Notes: a model not told the origin generated them from the sequence alone. Numbered from the stretch's first letter, positions 1-5,788 are shown. The stretch is DNA of 13,970 bases from Candidatus Omnitrophota bacterium (GCA_023473405.1 JAMCZD010000135.1:1-13970); one strand, 5' to 3'. Translations and numbers: made by a program.

Positions 1-1
1 A

Positions 2-520
2 TTTGTCTACGACGGCAAAGGCCGTCTCCGACGGCGCCTAGAATACACCTGGAGCGAGGAAGGGAGCGGCAGCCTGACCTCCCTGGTCTCGGCAGTGACG
101 TACTTTGGCATCGTGCGCAGCAACTTTACCGGCTGGGTCGGATTCCAATTCCAGGTGGGGGCCAACCCGCTCACGGTGAGAGAGCTGGGCCGGTGGGTCG
201 TCGCCGGCAACTCCGGAAATCACGTGGTGAAATTGTTTTATTCGGATGGGACGCCCATCCCCAACGCCTCGGTGACAGTGAGCACCGCAGGCAAGCAGGG
301 TGGCCAGTTTGCCTATGCCGCGCTCGCCTCGCCCGTGACCTTGGTCGCCGGAACGACCTACGCGGTCATGAGCCAGGAGGTCAATGCCGGCGATGCCTGG
401 TATGATTTTTACGGGACCCACATCACCTTGAGTGCAGACGCCAACTCCGCCTGGGCGGTGTGGGCCAACCCAACCACGCCGCCCGATTATCTGGCGCCGG
501 CACGTCGGGCCCATTGGTGA
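2..520 (+). CDS. RHS repeat protein, 3' part of a gene entering from the left edge, ended by a frame break
   Basis: This is the continuation of a large RHS/YD-repeat protein whose beginning lies outside the window. The frame is open from base 2. It begins with an RHS-type stretch (FVYDGKGRLRRRLEYTW), so the GTG at 95 is not a real start. From about residue 29 it carries a ~130-residue module (GWVGFQF, NSGNHVVKLFYSDGT, AGTTYAVMSQE, ANSAWAVWA). The same module recurs in the next frame at 517 and again at 2481. Its NSGNH-KLF-GT pattern recalls beta-sandwich modules of the DUF4082 type, which is an inference. The frame runs into TGA at 518-520 after PARRAHW, in the linker before the second module. 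An uninterrupted RHS protein would need a one-base shift near 490-505, so this is a recent frameshift, a sequence error or a degrading gene. RHS identity is firm; whether it is functional is open. Confidence 0.75.
   Translation, partial: FVYDGKGRLRRRLEYTWSEEGSGSLTSLVSAVTYFGIVRSNFTGWVGFQFQVGANPLTVRELGRWVVAGNSGNHVVKLFYSDGTPIPNASVTVSTAGKQGGQFAYAALASPVTLVAGTTYAVMSQEVNAGDAWYDFYGTHITLSADANSAWAVWANPTTPPDYLAPARRAHW
86..466 (+). repeat. Tandem RHS-internal module, copy 1
   Basis: Aligns without gaps to 517-897 at a constant offset of 431 bases, for example GGCTGGGT at 131 and 562, and CCAACTCCG at 441 and 872. The offset is not a multiple of three, so the two copies lie in different frames. The encoded domain is the same (GWVGFQF, NSGNHVVKLF, ANSAWA). 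Confidence 0.8.
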
Positions 521-1926
521 CCCAGGTGAACTCCTTTGGGACCATTCGAAACAACTTTTCCGGCTGGGTGGGGTTTCAATTCCTGGTGGGACCCAACCCG
601 CTTACGGTGACCGAACTGGGGCGTTGGGTTCTCAACAACAACAGCGGAAATCACGTGGTGAAATTATTTGATTCAAATGGGACGCCGGTGCCCAACGGGT
701 CAGTGACGGTGAGCACGGCGGGCAAACCGGCCGGCCAGTTCGCCTACGCCACGCTCTCGATGCCGGTGGTGCTGGCTGCCGGCACCTATTACGAGGTGAT
801 GAGCCAGGAAACCAGCGGGGGCGATACGTGGTATGATTATTCAGGCACGGCGATCACCCTGAGCGGGGACGCCAACTCCGCCTGGGCGATGTGGGCCTAC
901 AACGATCCGCCGCCCTATTACGGGGCAGTGGGCGGCTCGGGCAAGAGCTACGGCCCGGTCAACCTGCGCTACAGCACGGATCAAGAAGAAGGCGATTTCA
1001 TCCTGGCCGGCGAGACCCGCTACATTTACGACGGGATGCGAGTCATCCAAGAACGGAACGAGAACAACACGCCCACCGTTTCCTATACGCGCGGTCTTGA
1101 CCTGAGCGGGACGCGGGAAGGTGCCGGGGGCATTGGCGGTCTCTTGGCGCGCTCGGACGGTTACAGCTCCGGCACCTGGACCACGCACTATTATTACCAC
1201 GCCGACGGCGGCGGCAACATCACTTACATGATCAACGGCAGCGAGGGCATGGCCGCGCAATACCGCTACGATCCCTTCGGCTGGACCCTCTACACCGACG
1301 GCCCCCTGGCCGAAGCCAACGTCTATCGCTTTTCCAGCAAGGAATTTCTCGAGAATGCGGGATTTTACTATTACGGATTCAGGTTTTATGATCCGGGCAC
1401 GCAAAGGTGGGTGAATAGGGATCCGACGGAGGAACTCGGTGGCGTCAATTTATACGCCTATGTGAGTAATCAACCGGTCGACAATGTTGACCCTTTGGGA
1501 TTGGATTACTATGTGATATACGTTACTGCATTCTCCGGATTCCCCCATCAAGTTGTAGTCGGAGACAACGGAATGGGCGGAAGTTATGTACTTGATTACG
1601 GACCTGCCAGTGGCGGCATTAATAGAATCTATGGACCTGGCAAGTACAATTACATACCGTATTCTTTTCCTCCGAACCAGACGGCTTACAACCTTTCGAG
1701 CGCTCGATGCGTAAAGACTACGCCAGCTGTGAGTCAAGCCCTCAACAATTTTGCAGCTCTATTGGGAGCAAATATTAATACGCCAAATTACTGCTTCCTT
1801 TGGAACAATTGCTGGAGTACTGCTCCTCGCCTTGGCAACATTGCCAATAATTACATGAATTTTGGGACACCTTATCAGCCAATAAACATTCACATAAACC
1901 TCCCACCGCTGATCATTACTCAATGA
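460..1926 (+). CDS. RHS core protein with variable C-terminal tip 1 (candidate secreted toxin)
   Basis: In order it contains module copy 2 (from base 517), an RHS core (ETRYIYDGMRV, GLDLSG, GGIGGLLARSDGY, QYRYDPFG, SSKEFLENAGFYYYG, QRWVNRDP) and the core boundary DPLGL at 1489-1503. A unique tip of about 140 residues follows. RHS cores form a shell that encloses a C-terminal effector, and the DPLGL-type motif marks the change from conserved core to variable tip. The tip has His in FPHQVVVGDNG near its start and Cys in YCFLWNNCWST near its end. That order resembles permuted papain-like folds (LRAT/NlpC type), which is inference only. The tip is AT-richer than the core. The GTG at 460 is only the first start in this frame. 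The true protein probably continues from the upstream frame, because the module reads on from 517. The stop overlaps the next gene's ATG. Confidence 0.82.
   Translation: MGQPNHAARLSGAGTSGPLVTQVNSFGTIRNNFSGWVGFQFLVGPNPLTVTELGRWVLNNNSGNHVVKLFDSNGTPVPNGSVTVSTAGKPAGQFAYATLSMPVVLAAGTYYEVMSQETSGGDTWYDYSGTAITLSGDANSAWAMWAYNDPPPYYGAVGGSGKSYGPVNLRYSTDQEEGDFILAGETRYIYDGMRVIQERNENNTPTVSYTRGLDLSGTREGAGGIGGLLARSDGYSSGTWTTHYYYHADGGGNITYMINGSEGMAAQYRYDPFGWTLYTDGPLAEANVYRFSSKEFLENAGFYYYGFRFYDPGTQRWVNRDPTEELGGVNLYAYVSNQPVDNVDPLGLDYYVIYVTAFSGFPHQVVVGDNGMGGSYVLDYGPASGGINRIYGPGKYNYIPYSFPPNQTAYNLSSARCVKTTPAVSQALNNFAALLGANINTPNYCFLWNNCWSTAPRLGNIANNYMNFGTPYQPINIHINLPPLIITQ
517..1503 (+). repeat. Long direct repeat, copy A (module plus RHS core)
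   Basis: Pairs with 2481-3467 at a constant offset of 1964 bases and no net insertion. Anchors are GTGACCCAG at 517/2481, AATTTATAC at 1447/3411 and the core-boundary codons at 1489/3453. Similarity stops at the core/tip boundary. By hand count about 29 of the 313 codons in 517-1455 differ in amino acid. It is long enough to support homologous recombination. Confidence 0.9.
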
Positions 1927-2333
1927 ACTTGAGGTTGAGGGTGAAAACTTCCAAGCGAAAAAGCATTTTGGTCACTGTCCTTGCTGTTTTCACTGTATTA
2001 GTAATTGCTTGGTTGACTATATACATTCTCTCCGGTCCGGCAGATGCTGTCGCATTAAACCAACCAATTTTGGAGGGCCTAAGGAAAGAATGGTTGATTG
2101 ATGGTTCGCCGGAAAATCCGCCAATCAACAAGTATGTGGCACATTGGACGGATCCGGAAAGATTTTTTATTTGGACAAATATTTATACCATCAACGGTAG
2201 AATGTTTCATTCGCTTTTCGCAATGAGTGATCCAAAGTTTGCAGGCAAAGGGATTTTAGTTGTATCAAGGAATGGGGCATTAATCTGGGTGGACAAAGCG
2301 AATTCACCAAGGCTGTTAAAGACCGAACGTTGA
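1923..2333 (+). CDS. Small single-pass membrane protein, candidate immunity protein for RHS tip 1
   Basis: A 136-residue protein with a basic N-terminus (RLRVKTSKRKS), one hydrophobic helix (about residues 15-36, ILVTVLAVFTVLVIAWLTIY) and a soluble domain of ~100 residues. By the positive-inside rule the soluble part lies outside the cytoplasmic membrane. Its ATG overlaps the stop of the RHS gene (ATGA at 1923-1926), so the two are translationally coupled. A small gene directly behind an RHS tip is usually the cognate immunity gene. I recognise no family, so the immunity role rests on position alone. A membrane-anchored extracytoplasmic protein would suit a toxin acting outside the cytoplasm. 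The coding sequence is AT-rich like tip 1 and unlike the RHS core. Alternative: an unrelated lipoprotein-like or accessory protein. Confidence 0.65.
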   Translation: MNLRLRVKTSKRKSILVTVLAVFTVLVIAWLTIYILSGPADAVALNQPILEGLRKEWLIDGSPENPPINKYVAHWTDPERFFIWTNIYTINGRMFHSLFAMSDPKFAGKGILVVSRNGALIWVDKANSPRLLKTER

Positions 2334-2345
2334 TAGACGCTGAGC

Positions 2346-3923
2346 GTGATATCATACATCGCACCTCAGTGGTCAGCCCCAAGTATTGACACAAAACAAC
2401 ATGAAGAGCCAATAATGTATGTGCCGGTGAGCCTGCGTGACGGCTCCGGCGGTGGTGGCGGCGGCGCCTCGAGCCCCGTGGTGACCCAGGTGAATTCTTT
2501 TGGGAGTGTTCGGAGCGACTTTTCGGGCTGGGTGGGGTTTCAATTCCTGGTGGGACCCAACGCGCTGACGGTGACCGAACTGGGGCGTTGGGTGATCAGC
2601 GGCAACAGTGGAAATCACGTGGTGAAATTGTTTTATTCAGACGGAACAGCGGTGCCAAACGGGTCGGTGACGGTGAGCACGGCGGGCAAGCCGGCCGGTC
2701 AGTTCGCCTACGCCACGCTGTCCACGCCGGTGGTGCTGGCCCCCGGGACCTATTACGAGGTGATGAGCCAGGAGACCAGCGGGAGCGATACGTGGTATGA
2801 TTATTCAGGCACGGCGATCACGATGACCGGGGACGCCAACTCCGCGTGGGCGATGTGGGCCTACAACAATCCGCCGCCCTATTACGGTGCGGTGGGCGGC
2901 TCTGGCAAGAGCTACGGCCCGGTCAACCTGCGCTACAGCACGGATCAAGAAGAAGGCGATTTCATCCTGGCCGGCGAGACCCGCTACATATACGACGGCA
3001 TGCGGGTCGTCCAAGAACGGGACGAGAACAACACGCCGACGGTGTCGTACACGCGCGGTCTTGACCTGAGCGGGACGCAGGAAGGAGCCGGCGGCATTGG
3101 CGGCCTTTTGGCCCGCTCGGACGGCTACAGCTCCGGCACCTGGACCACGCATTATTATTACCACGCCGACGGCGGCGGCAACATCACCTACATGATCAAC
3201 GGCAGCGAGGGCATGGCCGCCCAATACCGCTACGATCCGTTTGGCCGAACCCTCTACACCGACGGCCCCCTGGCCGAAGCCAACGTCTATCGCTTCTCAA
3301 GCAAGGAATTCCTCCAGAATGCGGGATTCTATTACTACGGGTTCAGGTTTTATGATTCGGGAACACAGCGGTGGATGAATAGGGATCCGATACAGGAGTG
3401 GGGAGCATTGAATTTATACGAGTTCTCGTACAATAAGCCTATTGGGCTTGTTGATCGCGATGGTCGAGAATGCCTTGATTACTATCAAACGCCTGATGGT
3501 CAGTGGACCTGTAAGGCGCCAGATTTTAATCCTGCTATTCGCGATCCTATAGGGGGCCTTCTCAATTATTTGTTTGGCGGAGGTCAAGCAATGAGTATCG
3601 AATGGCCTTTAAGTGCCGCTCTTCAGAACCTTCAGAATGCCAAACCATGGCCTGTGACAACTTCCCCGGTAAATATGACGATTTGCGATTACGGATCTTG
3701 GAAGCGACCTTTTTCCACTTTATACGTCTGGCCGACCCTTGGCCAGTTCCGTTACACGAACAATGGTACCAACACAAGCGTTTTTGACGTCTATACATTC
3801 CCATTCACCCAGACAAACTGGAATGGTGAAATTTCCCACCACAATGCACCCCTTTCTTGGATTCCCGGAATACCATACCCTGTTTCTGGCTCATGGCAAA
3901 CCCCTGGAACCTTCAAGAATTAG
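2346..3923 (+). CDS. N-terminally truncated RHS unit with variable tip 2 (orphan toxin cassette)
   Basis: The order is a short leader, a glycine-rich linker (DGSGGGGGG), module copy 3 from base 2481, an RHS core nearly identical to the upstream one, and a different tip of about 150 residues. By hand count about 29 of 313 codons between 517-1455 and 2481-3419 change the amino acid. At the core boundary DPLGL is replaced by DRDGR. Tip 2 (from about 3469) is rich in aromatic residues and proline (CDYGSWKRPF, LYVWPTLGQFRY, SHHNAPLSWIPGIPYP) and I cannot assign a fold. The unit lacks upstream YD repeats and any signal, so alone it is probably not exported. This resembles orphan rhs-CT modules that recombine onto a full gene. 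The first start is GTG 2346. ATG 2415, with AAGAG upstream, is an equally good choice. Confidence 0.8.
   Translation: MISYIAPQWSAPSIDTKQHEEPIMYVPVSLRDGSGGGGGGASSPVVTQVNSFGSVRSDFSGWVGFQFLVGPNALTVTELGRWVISGNSGNHVVKLFYSDGTAVPNGSVTVSTAGKPAGQFAYATLSTPVVLAPGTYYEVMSQETSGSDTWYDYSGTAITMTGDANSAWAMWAYNNPPPYYGAVGGSGKSYGPVNLRYSTDQEEGDFILAGETRYIYDGMRVVQERDENNTPTVSYTRGLDLSGTQEGAGGIGGLLARSDGYSSGTWTTHYYYHADGGGNITYMINGSEGMAAQYRYDPFGRTLYTDGPLAEANVYRFSSKEFLQNAGFYYYGFRFYDSGTQRWMNRDPIQEWGALNLYEFSYNKPIGLVDRDGRECLDYYQTPDGQWTCKAPDFNPAIRDPIGGLLNYLFGGGQAMSIEWPLSAALQNLQNAKPWPVTTSPVNMTICDYGSWKRPFSTLYVWPTLGQFRYTNNGTNTSVFDVYTFPFTQTNWNGEISHHNAPLSWIPGIPYPVSGSWQTPGTFKN
2365..2414 (+). repeat. Cassette tail repeat, copy 1
   Basis: A 50-nt sequence matching 4256-4305 at 41 of 50 positions without gaps (offset 1891), including AAGTATTGACACAA and GAAGAGCCAATA. 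It follows the first partner gene by about 30 bases and overlaps the possible leader of RHS unit 2. The sequence soon after it (CCGGTGAGCCTG, 2424-2435) recurs after the second copy too. Confidence 0.8.
2481..3467 (+). repeat. Long direct repeat, copy B (module plus RHS core)
   Basis: Second copy of the module and RHS core, ungapped against 517-1503. Upstream it is preceded by an unrelated glycine-rich linker. Downstream it changes into tip 2. Recombination between the copies would delete tip 1 and its partner gene and fuse tip 2 to the long RHS gene. Confidence 0.9.
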
Positions 3924-3930
3924 CGTAAAC

Positions 3931-4254
3931 ATGCACCAGATTTTGCTAACTATTAGTGACCTTCTAATGGTTATAGTAGCCGCTAGCATATTAATTTATT
4001 CGCCAATTGCAGAATCCTGGTATAGAGCTATTCTTGTCCCAGTGTTTCTTGCTTCGGTATGGAGCCTGTGTCGAGTCACGGCTATATTTGCTTTTGGTGA
4101 GCCTAGTCCTCCAGGAATTGGATTTATTGTTTTGCCTTTTTTTTGTGGTGGGTATGCAGCTATTACCAGGCAACTCAAGATATATCTTTTTAAAATTCCT
4201 ATTTTGAGGAAGTTCGAGGAGAGACTCCGTCGCACGTTCGGAAGAGGAGAATAA
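3931..4254 (+). CDS. Small three-helix membrane protein, candidate immunity protein for RHS tip 2
   Basis: A 107-residue hydrophobic protein starting 7 bases after the stop of the RHS unit, so almost certainly co-transcribed. Three membrane helices can be seen: about residues 4-24 (ILLTISDLLMVIVAASILIY), 32-52 (ILVPVFLASVWSLCRV) and 64-84 (IGFIVLPFFCGGYAAI). A basic C-terminal tail follows (FEERLRRTFGRGE). The same frame stays open upstream to 3739 inside the RHS tip. I chose ATG 3931 because everything before it overlaps the RHS gene out of frame and looks non-coding. I do not recognise the family. An integral membrane immunity protein would fit a toxin that acts in or at the membrane, which is inference from position. 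Base composition is AT-rich, like tip 2. Confidence 0.65.
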   Translation: MHQILLTISDLLMVIVAASILIYSPIAESWYRAILVPVFLASVWSLCRVTAIFAFGEPSPPGIGFIVLPFFCGGYAAITRQLKIYLFKIPILRKFEERLRRTFGRGE

Positions 4255-4255
4255 A

Positions 4256-4305
4256 CTCAGGGGTTCGTCCCAAGTATTGACACAATGAGACAGGAAGAGC
4301 CAATA
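4256..4305 (+). repeat. Cassette tail repeat, copy 2
   Basis: Second copy of the 50-nt tail, starting right after the stop of the second partner gene. It is followed at 4341-4357 by ACGGCCCGGTGAGCCTG. That resembles both 2424-2435 and the YGPVNL codons of the RHS module, and it then breaks off at a REP-type left end. This suggests the start of a third cassette that has been cut away. Confidence 0.75.
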
Positions 4306-4365
4306 TCGCATAGGGTAAGGGATCATTCTTGGCCAGACTTACGGCCCGGTGAGCCTGTGGAAAAA

Positions 4366-4510
4366 ACGGGGTCGCATCTCAATAATTGACAATTAAGTAT
4401 GCCATTTTGTGGTAAGGCTTATTGGATCGACTCATGACACGTCCACTGCGCACTGCGCATCGAGCGGCCCGGCGGCCCCTATCACGTCATGACCTGCGTG
4501 TCAGCGGACG
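4366..4510 (+). pseudogene. REP/RAYT left end with a short transposase relic
   Basis: Left end ACGGGGTCGCATCTCAATAATTGACAATTA (4366-4395), then a leader, then an ATG at 4434. The ATG lies exactly as far from the GGGTCGCAT motif as in the better preserved element at 5314 (62 bases from the T of GGGTCGC). The decoded start is MTRPLR, then IERPGGPYHV after a tandem duplication of ACTGCGC breaks the frame. RAYT-family proteins of the IS200 superfamily typically begin MARPLRIERPGGxYHV. Similarity fades after about 4495, and only about 25 codons remain. The left-end motif starts again at 4542. This is a dead fragment. Confidence 0.7.
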
Positions 4511-4541
4511 GTCAAAAGGGATCAGGTAGTAGAGTGAAAAA

Positions 4542-4571
4542 ACAGGGTCGCATTTCAATAATTAACAATTA
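4542..4571 (+). repeat. REP/RAYT left-end motif, solo copy
   Basis: ACAGGGTCGCATTTCAATAATTAACAATTA is the same 30-nt left end as at 4366-4395 (three differences) and 5314-5343, preceded by the same A-run. No transposase sequence follows, so it is a solo end or the edge of a further deleted copy. Confidence 0.7.
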
Positions 4572-4898
4572 ATCTTTAGAAGAATTGGGGGCAAATCTAT
4601 ACCTTTCTACAATTCAGAGGCCTTAGCAAATGACCGCCTTTTCCGGATTTTTAAGAAAATTTCCGCGGCAGGGGCTACTGGACCTGGTAACGGATTGGAA
4701 AATGGAATCGATACAGAGTCACCGGCGACATGCCGTCGAGGTCGGCGCACAGAGGATGGACATCCCGCCAGGCTTCCACCAAACGCCAAGACCTCTGGTG
4801 AATGGGGGATTATAGCACCGGCACGATGTTTCGGAAGATCAAACGTCCGAAGCTGAAAGCTGAAAGGCCCAAAAAGCGCTTCCGCCCCCATTGCCAGC
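4572..4898. other. Stretch without a supported gene
   Basis: I see no convincing gene here. The short open frames on both strands lack family features and ribosome sites. The only local structure is a tandem AGCTGAA repeat at 4851-4866. The stretch lies between mobile-element remnants and a broken gene, so it is probably decayed DNA. Confidence 0.5.
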
Positions 4899-4942
4899 GA
4901 TTATCAATTGCGTGTTGCATATGCAACATCGGATTGATAATC
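4899..4942. repeat. 44-nt near-perfect palindrome
   Basis: GATTATCAAT (4899-4908) pairs with ATTGATAATC (4933-4942), and the centre GTTGCAT/ATGCAAC (4914-4927) is perfectly self-complementary. The five bases between on each side include only two true mismatches if read as plus-strand RNA. It lies 12 bases beyond the stop of the minus-strand fragment ending at 4955. It could be a terminator-like hairpin, although no T-run follows, or a protein-binding or cruciform site. Confidence 0.7.
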
Positions 4943-4954
4943 CCATTTCTGTTA

Positions 4955-5236
4955 TCAGCCGCCCTTGAATGCGCTCGGTTGGCGTCCGGCGTCACGAAGC
5001 GTTTCCATCGGCCGCCGCCAAGCCTTTTGCCCCGGATAATCCGAGGGCGGTAGCCGGCTCGGCAAAAGCGGATCGTTGGTCAGCGCGTCCAGCCACGCCT
5101 CGCGCTCGGCCGCGCTCCAACGGATCAATGCCTTGGCCGCCGTGTCGTTGCGCGCTTGGTCGCGCGGAAGCCCCCCCATCGATGTCAAATGACGGGCATA
5201 GCGGCGGTTGATGCGATCGAAGTATCCGGACGCCAT
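4955..5236 (-). pseudogene. 3' fragment of a PaaX-like regulator gene
   Basis: The minus strand encodes 93 residues resembling the C-terminal end of PaaX-family regulators, which in that region show a DPxLPxxLLPxxYxG pattern. Here it reads NDPLLPSRLPPSDYPGQKAW, preceded by IRWSAAEREAWLDAL. The N-terminal winged-helix DNA-binding part is absent. Just upstream (5237-5284) there is an in-frame stop, and then the REP left-end tandem begins. The gene was therefore probably cut by the mobile element or a linked deletion, and the first ATG (5236) is simply the first available one. Family assignment is by recall of the motif and is moderate. That the piece is too short to be a whole regulator is clear. 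Confidence 0.45.
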
Positions 5237-5284
5237 CCCGAAAAACCGGCATCATTCATCGCACGCGCCCTTTCCGGGCGCCTG

Positions 5285-5326
5285 GGGAAGAACGGGGGTC
5301 GCATCGGGAAGAACGGGGGTCGCATC
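5285..5326 (+). repeat. Two tandem 21-bp copies of the REP end
   Basis: GGGAAGAACGGGGGTCGCATC is present twice, at 5285-5305 and 5306-5326. The second copy runs into the RAYT left end (5314-5343). Its GGGTCGCA core is the conserved outer end of this element family. Confidence 0.85.
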
Positions 5327-5381
5327 TAAATAATTGACAAATAGGCATGACCTTTCATGGTGAGGTTGATTGGATCGGATT

Positions 5382-5687
5382 ATGGCATGTCCACTGCGCA
5401 TCGAGCGGCCTGGAGGCGGCTATCACGTCACGACCCCCGGCAACGAAGGTCGGCCAATTTTCCGCGAAGATTCGGACCGGTTCCACTTCCCGGGGTTGCT
5501 GGTCGAGTTGGGGCAGCGAATCGGCGCCAGGATTCACGCCTAAGTGTTGGTGGACAACCATTACCACCTTCTGCTCGAAACACCCGAGGCCAACCTGCAT
5601 CGGGCCACGCAGTGGCTGGATGTCAGCTATAGAGTATGGCACGAACAGCGGGAGATTGAGGCAAAATTGTCAAACGTTGAGGTGTGA
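5382..5687 (+). pseudogene. REP-associated tyrosine transposase (RAYT, IS200-like), inactivated
   Basis: RAYTs are single-strand HUH transposases that move or maintain REP elements. Read from ATG 5382, the frame gives MACPLRIERPGGGYHVTTPGN, then RPIFRED-DRFHF-LLVELGQRIGARIHA. An in-frame TAA follows at codon 54 (5541-5543) where the family usually has Tyr (HAYVLVDNHYH). After the stop come VLVDNHYHLLLETPEANLHRA (HUH residues His60 and His62) and QWLDVSYRVWHEQR. The sequence then jumps to what looks like the very C-terminus (AKLSNVEV, TGA 5685-5687). The central part with the catalytic Tyr is missing, leaving 101 codons where intact family members are much longer. It carries a nonsense mutation plus an internal deletion and cannot act itself. 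GTGTGACCC at the 3' end is nearly the inverse of GGGTCGCA at the left end. Confidence 0.85.
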
Positions 5688-5743
5688 CCCTGATTGTTCC
5701 CTCTTACGTACGATTCGAATGGGCTTGACCACCGCCAGTTGCT

Positions 5744-5763
5744 TTGGTCCAACCCCGGACCAA
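5744..5763. terminator. Hairpin downstream of the minus-strand gene ending at 5789
   Basis: TTGGTCC (5744-5750), a 6-nt loop and GGACCAA (5757-5763) form a perfect 7-bp stem 25 bases past the stop of the minus-strand gene. There is no clear T-run, so it may be a weak or factor-assisted terminator. Confidence 0.4.
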
Positions 5764-5788
5764 GAATCCGGACATGCATTTAGCGGCG

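Noticed and set aside
460..516. GTG 460 as the true start of RHS unit 1
   Set aside because: It lies within module copy 1 in another frame; the module-linker-module order points to a frame break in one gene, and no ribosome site was seen. Kept only as the formal boundary.
485..520. Programmed -1 frameshift joining the two RHS frames
   Set aside because: No slippery heptamer or clear downstream structure in the linker; a plain one-base change or sequence error is simpler.
841..1404. Minus-strand open frame opposite the RHS core, with a twin at 2805-3224
   Set aside because: Both are antisense images of the duplicated RHS core; the repetition comes from the repeat itself.
3739..3930. Upstream extension of the three-helix membrane protein to a start at 3739
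   Set aside because: The added 64 residues overlap the RHS tip out of frame and look non-coding; ATG 3931 starts right before the first membrane helix.
4607..4891. Minus-strand open frame of 94 residues
   Set aside because: Low-complexity composition, no motif, no ribosome site, lying in decayed DNA.
4366..5343. Possible CRISPR array from the repeated 30-nt sequence
   Set aside because: Only three copies at very unequal distances, two of them leading into transposase starts; this is the RAYT element end.
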